Positions 5,388 through 8,666 of a stretch of 8,666 nt of DNA are shown here, in pieces. The position numbers were made by a program, and so were the translations under genes. This DNA is from Alphaproteobacteria bacterium (lineage in GTDB: Bacteria > Pseudomonadota > Alphaproteobacteria > CACIAM-22H2), in assembly GCA_947500965.1 (NCBI GenBank), contig CANMWW010000061.1:1-8666 (forward strand), read 5' to 3'. Each line of letters opens with the position of its first letter. Within the stretch, counting starts at the first letter, position 1. The notes below the pieces were generated by a model. It ran no database searches, was not told the DNA's origin, and was given only the letters and a program-made list of their open reading frames with translations.

Positions 5388-6962
5388 CTACTTGAACAGC
5401 TGCTCCGGCAGCCAGGTCGCGAGGGCCGGGAAGGCCATCACCGCCGCCAGGCCGAGCAGCTGCAGGACCACGAAGGGGACGATGCCGCGGTAGATGTCGA
5501 GCGTGCCCACGCTCGGCGGCGCGACGCCGCGCAGGTAGAAGAGCGAGAAGCCGAAGGGCGGCGTCAGGAACGATGTCTGCAGGTTCACGGCGATCATCAC
5601 GCCGAACCAGACCGGGTCGACGCCCATCGCCAGGATGATCGGCCCGACGATCGGGATGACGATGATCGTGATCTCGACGAAGTCGAGGAAGAAGCCCATC
5701 AGGAAGATCACGCCCATGATGGCGAGCAGCGCGCCGTACTTGCCGCCGGGCAGCATCTTCAGGAACTCGTGGACCATGTCGTCGCCGCCGAGCCCGCGGA
5801 AGACGAGCGCGAAGAGCGTCGCGCCGATCAGGGTCGCGAAGATCATCGCGGTGATGCTGGTCGTGGCCCGCATCACGCCGTCGAGCACGCCACGGCGCCA
5901 GATCGACAGGAAGGCGACCAGCACGCTCGCCGCGAGCGCCAGCGCGAGGGGCGCCGCGACCATCATGGCGATCCGGTCGCCCATGGGCGGGTTCGAGCGG
6001 CCCAGGCGCATGTCGAACTGCGTCGCGAGCGCCACCAGCCCGAGGATCGAGATCGCGGCGACCCAGGCGGGCCAGCGCGGCACGCCCTGCATGCGCAGGC
6101 TCGCCAGCAGCGTCGCCCCGACCGCGCCGACCGACGCCGCCTCGGTCGGCGTCGCCACGCCGCCGATGATCGAGCCGAGCACCGCGACAATCAGGACGAT
6201 CGGCGGGACCAGCGCGCGCCCGACCTCGCCGAGGCTGACCGGCCGGTCGCTGCGCTCGGCGAGCGGGATCGGCGGCGCGCGATGCGGCAGCAGCGCCGCG
6301 AAGACCGCCTGGTAGGCGATGTAGAGGGCAACCAGCAGCAGGCCGGGGACCATCGAGCCGGCGAAGAGCTCGCCGACGCTGACCGTCTCCACCGAGAACT
6401 TGCCCTGCGCGAACTGCGCCTGCTGGTAGGCCGCCGACAGCACCTCGCCCAGGATGACCATCACGGTCGAGGGCGGGATGATCTGGCCGAGCGTGCCCGC
6501 CGCGCAGATCGTGCCGCAGGCGAAGGCCGGGTCGTAGCCGCGGCGCAGCATGCTCGGCAGCGCCATCAGCCCCATCGTCACGACCGTCGCGCCGACGATG
6601 CCGGTGGAGGCCGCGAGCAGCGCGCCGACGATCGAGACCGAGATCGCGAGGCCTCCGGGCATGGCGCCGAAGACCCGGCCCATGGCCTCGAGCAGCTCCT
6701 CGGCGATCTTCGAGCGCTCGAGCATGATGCCCATGAAGACGAAGAGCGGGATCGCGATCAGCACCTCGCTCGTCATCGTGCCGTAGATGCGCGGCGGCAG
6801 CGCGCCGAGCAGCTCGGGCGCCAGCGCGCCAAGCGCCCAGCCGAGGCCGCCGAAGACCAGCGCGCAGCCCGTGAGGATGAAGACGACGGGGAAGCCGGTG
6901 AGGATCGCGAAACACAGCGTCGCGAACATCAGGAGGTCGAGGATGCCGCCGAGGCCGCTCAT
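5388..6962 (-). CDS. dctM: TRAP transporter large permease (DctM family, long form)
   Basis: The 524-residue inner-membrane protein is the translocating subunit of a tripartite Na+-coupled importer. Family motifs are present in order: IAIPLFVFMGIML (69-81), GTLGQIIPPST (156-166), GGVATPTEAASVGA (267-280), MGFFLDFVEITIIVIPI (422-438) and LQTSFLTPPFGFSLFYLRG (461-479). Ordinary DctM proteins are near 430 residues. The extra length lies partly in a polar loop around 175-195 and 225-250, and mainly in an insert at about 290-355 that holds two more hydrophobic stretches. This long form is typical of the 'mannitol/chloroaromatic' TRAP subgroup that accompanies TakP-like binding proteins. The ATG at 6962 overlaps the dctQ stop by four bases (ATGA), so the two permease genes are coupled. 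It is the last gene of its operon. Confidence 0.93.
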   Translation of the reverse strand: MSGLGGILDLLMFATLCFAILTGFPVVFILTGCALVFGGLGWALGALAPELLGALPPRIYGTMTSEVLIAIPLFVFMGIMLERSKIAEELLEAMGRVFGAMPGGLAISVSIVGALLAASTGIVGATVVTMGLMALPSMLRRGYDPAFACGTICAAGTLGQIIPPSTVMVILGEVLSAAYQQAQFAQGKFSVETVSVGELFAGSMVPGLLLVALYIAYQAVFAALLPHRAPPIPLAERSDRPVSLGEVGRALVPPIVLIVAVLGSIIGGVATPTEAASVGAVGATLLASLRMQGVPRWPAWVAAISILGLVALATQFDMRLGRSNPPMGDRIAMMVAAPLALALAASVLVAFLSIWRRGVLDGVMRATTSITAMIFATLIGATLFALVFRGLGGDDMVHEFLKMLPGGKYGALLAIMGVIFLMGFFLDFVEITIIVIPIVGPIILAMGVDPVWFGVMIAVNLQTSFLTPPFGFSLFYLRGVAPPSVGTLDIYRGIVPFVVLQLLGLAAVMAFPALATWLPEQLFK

Positions 6963-7522
6963 GTCTGGGTCCCCTCCCCGCTATGCCCGGCCTCGAAGAC
7001 ACGGACCTCGCGCCCGGCGAGGACCATCGCCGACTTGATCGCGATCGCGACGCCCTGCAGCAGCAGCAGCCCGGCGAAGAGCGGGATCGTGGTCTTGAGC
7101 AGGTAGACGAAGGGCAGGCCGCCCACGAACATCGGCCCCTCGCGCATCTTCCACGAGGCGCCGACGAAGCCCCAGGAGAACCAGAGCACGAGCGCGCAGA
7201 AGGGGATCACCGCGACCAGCGTGCCGATGAAGTCGACGAGGGCGCGGCCCCGTGGCCCGAAGCCGGCGTAGATCACGTCGACGCGCACATGACCGTCGTG
7301 CAGGAACGTGTAGCCGATCGTCAGCATGAAGAGCGTGGCGTGGATGTAGATCACGCTCTCCTGCATCGCGATGAAGCTGGTGCCGAAGAGGTAGCGCAGC
7401 ACGACGACCGCGAACTGGACCAGGACGAGCAGGGCGGCCAGCCACATCAGCCGCCGGCCGACCTGCTCGTTGATCCAGTCGCAGGCGCGCGCGACCGCCG
7501 CGAGGACGCCACCCTGCCCCAT
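6959..7522 (-). CDS. dctQ: TRAP transporter small permease (DctQ family)
   Basis: This 187-residue protein is the four-helix partner of the large permease. Hydrophobic segments lie near 24-46, 53-75, 91-117 and 134-164. The family signature after helix 2 is visible as HDGHVRVDVIY (75-85), and a WINEQVGR amphipathic stretch leads into helix 1. The frame stays open far upstream across dctP, but ATG 7522 is chosen because the hydrophobic architecture begins just after it and a GGGGGA ribosome-binding sequence (plus-strand 7527-7532) sits five bases before it. It lies 29 bases after the dctP stop and overlaps dctM by four bases. Confidence 0.9.
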   Translation of the reverse strand: MGQGGVLAAVARACDWINEQVGRRLMWLAALLVLVQFAVVVLRYLFGTSFIAMQESVIYIHATLFMLTIGYTFLHDGHVRVDVIYAGFGPRGRALVDFIGTLVAVIPFCALVLWFSWGFVGASWKMREGPMFVGGLPFVYLLKTTIPLFAGLLLLQGVAIAIKSAMVLAGREVRVFEAGHSGEGTQT

Positions 7523-7530
7523 GTCGTCCC

Positions 7531-7546
7531 CCGCGTCGGAGCGCGG
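7531..7546 (-). repeat. Small inverted repeat overlapping the dctQ ribosome-binding site
   Basis: In the 29-base gap between dctP and dctQ, CCGCG (7531-7535) and CGCGG (7542-7546) pair as a 5-bp stem with a 6-base loop. The stem takes in two of the G residues of the dctQ Shine-Dalgarno sequence in the minus-strand message. It could mildly limit translation of the membrane genes relative to the binding protein. It is short and may be chance. Confidence 0.25.
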
Positions 7547-7551
7547 CGTGC

Positions 7552-8661
7552 TCAGCCCCACTTGATGGGCAGGCGCCGCGCGTTCATCACGCCGTTGTAG
7601 GCCTGCGCCGTGTACTCGGCCTGCAGGTTGCGGAACGCGACGTAGGACTCGGCGATCCGCTTCACGAGCGGGTCGGAGTCGGTGCGGATCTCGGCCAGCA
7701 CCTCGCCCGCGGCGTTGCCGAAGGCGATGAGCAGGTCGCGCGGCGCCTCGCGCACGATGACGCCGTGCTTGCTCACGAGCTCGGCCACCGCGGCGGGATG
7801 CTTCTGGTCGTACTCGGTCAGCGACTCCATGTAGGAGGACTGCGCCGCGTACTGCACCACCTGCTTCAGGTCCGCGGGCAGCGCGTCGAACTTCGCCTTG
7901 TTGACGCCGATCTCCTCGGCCGAGGACGGCTCCTGGACGCCGGGGTAGTAGTAGTTCTTGGCGACCTGGTGGAAGCCGAGCGCGGCGTCGTTCCACGGGC
8001 CGATGAACTCCGCGGCGTCGATCGTGCCGGCGCGCAGCGCGGCGAAGATCTCGCCGCCCGGGAGCGTGACGACCGAGGCGCCGGCGCGGCGGAACATCTC
8101 GCTGCCGAGGCCCGCGGTGCGGAAGCGCAGGCCGCGGAAGTCGTCGACCGAGTTGATCTCCTTGCGGAACCAGCCCATCCACTGCGGGCCGCTGTCGCCG
8201 CACATGAAGGGCTTGATGCCGAAGCGCGCGTACATCTCGTCGTAGAGCGCGCCGCCGCCGCCGAAGTTCAGCCAGGCCTGCAGCTCCTGCGCGACCATGC
8301 CGAAGGGGAAGGAGCCGAAGAAGCCGATGCCGCGGGACTTCGACAGCCAGTAGGACGGCACCGCGTGGTAGATCTCGGCCGTGCCCTGCGAGACGGCGTC
8401 GAACACGCCCAGCGCCGGGACGAGCTGGCCAGCGCCGAAGACCTTCACGGTCAGGCGCCCGTTGGACAGCGTGCCGATGCGCTCGGCGACGCGGTTCGCG
8501 GAGACGCCGGGCCCGGGCAGGTTCATCGGCCAGGACGTCACCATGCGCCACTCCATGCGGCCCTGGCTGATCGCCGGGGCCGGCAGGTTGCTCGCCGCGA
8601 CGGCACCCGCGGCCGCGGCCGTGGTGGCGGCGCTGCGAAGGAAGTTCCTGCGTTTCGTCAT
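7552..8661 (-). CDS. dctP: TRAP transporter binding protein, TakP-like, Tat-exported (DctP family)
   Basis: The 369-residue periplasmic protein delivers substrate to the TRAP permeases encoded next. It begins with a twin-arginine signal, KRRNFLRS at 3-10, then an alanine-rich core and a likely cut near PAPA before ISQG, so it is probably exported folded. The mature part reads as the TakP/FcbT1 subgroup: WRMVTSWP (38-45), a DSGPQWMGWFRKEI block (156-169), LRFRTAGLGSEMFRRAGAS (178-196) with the ligand-clamping Arg181, and AAEFIGPWNDAALGF (216-230), then NYYYPGVQEP. From memory of TakP, Gln160, Arg181 and Glu218 are at the oxoacid and Na+ contacts. TakP has Trp after the glutamate where this protein has Phe219. 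2-Oxoacids are the best guess for substrate; other carboxylates are possible. The start ATG is at 8661, five bases from the window edge, so its promoter is not visible. Confidence 0.92.
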   Translation of the reverse strand: MTKRRNFLRSAATTAAAAGAVAASNLPAPAISQGRMEWRMVTSWPMNLPGPGVSANRVAERIGTLSNGRLTVKVFGAGQLVPALGVFDAVSQGTAEIYHAVPSYWLSKSRGIGFFGSFPFGMVAQELQAWLNFGGGGALYDEMYARFGIKPFMCGDSGPQWMGWFRKEINSVDDFRGLRFRTAGLGSEMFRRAGASVVTLPGGEIFAALRAGTIDAAEFIGPWNDAALGFHQVAKNYYYPGVQEPSSAEEIGVNKAKFDALPADLKQVVQYAAQSSYMESLTEYDQKHPAAVAELVSKHGVIVREAPRDLLIAFGNAAGEVLAEIRTDSDPLVKRIAESYVAFRNLQAEYTAQAYNGVMNARRLPIKWG

Positions 8662-8666
8662 GGTCC

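Noticed and set aside
5769..7106. Long plus-strand open frame of 445 codons opposite dctM/dctQ
   Set aside because: The composition is dominated by Arg, Asp, Ala and His with no domain; the opposite strand encodes intact TRAP permeases with ATGA coupling.
1..8666. RNA genes, CRISPR arrays, insertion sequences, phage or defence genes
   Set aside because: No tRNA-like fold, direct-repeat array, transposase, terminal inverted repeat or defence domain was seen; all coding space is explained by metabolic and transport genes.

Overview
The window is 8,666 bases of very GC-rich DNA (about 70% by eye) with dense, strongly G/C-ending codon use, short intergenic gaps and gene families common in soil and freshwater Proteobacteria. 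The TRAP transporter with a TakP-type binding protein, the PotABCD-like ABC importer and the long shadow ORFs on opposite strands fit a high-GC alphaproteobacterium best, with a betaproteobacterium possible. No rRNA, tRNA, CRISPR, insertion sequence or phage gene was seen. It looks like a chromosomal catabolic and transport neighbourhood.

Layout from left to right. (1) Positions 3-170, plus strand: the last 55 codons of an FAD/NAD(P)-binding oxidoreductase of the dienoyl-CoA reductase / trimethylamine dehydrogenase type. (2) Positions 189-1349, minus strand: a creatinase-like member of the M24 'pita-bread' family that has lost all five metal ligands. (3) Positions 1350-1460: a divergent promoter region. 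(4) Positions 1461-5372, plus strand: a four-gene ABC import operon (periplasmic binding protein, ATPase, two permeases) of the spermidine/putrescine-like family. The binding-protein gene is separated from the other three by a 15-bp perfect inverted repeat. The ATPase has no canonical start codon; its best start is an ATC behind a strong Shine-Dalgarno sequence. The three downstream genes are coupled by 4-base and 1-base overlaps. (5) Positions 5373-5387: a 15-base convergent gap made entirely of a GC hairpin. (6) Positions 5388-8661, minus strand: a TRAP transporter operon transcribed dctP-dctQ-dctM, with a Tat-exported TakP-like binding protein, a four-helix small permease and an enlarged large permease. 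Its promoter lies beyond the right edge.

How the parts may work together: the ABC importer and the divergent creatinase-like hydrolase share one upstream region, so they are plausibly co-regulated. The importer would bring in a nitrogenous compound (amine, amidine, betaine or a related cyclic solute) that the hydrolase opens or cleaves and the flavoprotein may oxidise or demethylate. That link is inference. The TRAP system is a separate, Na+-dependent importer, probably for a 2-oxoacid or other organic acid, on its own transcript. No wholly unknown system is visible. The points most worth checking are the non-canonical ATPase start, the intercistronic hairpin and the metal-ligand-free M24 enzyme.
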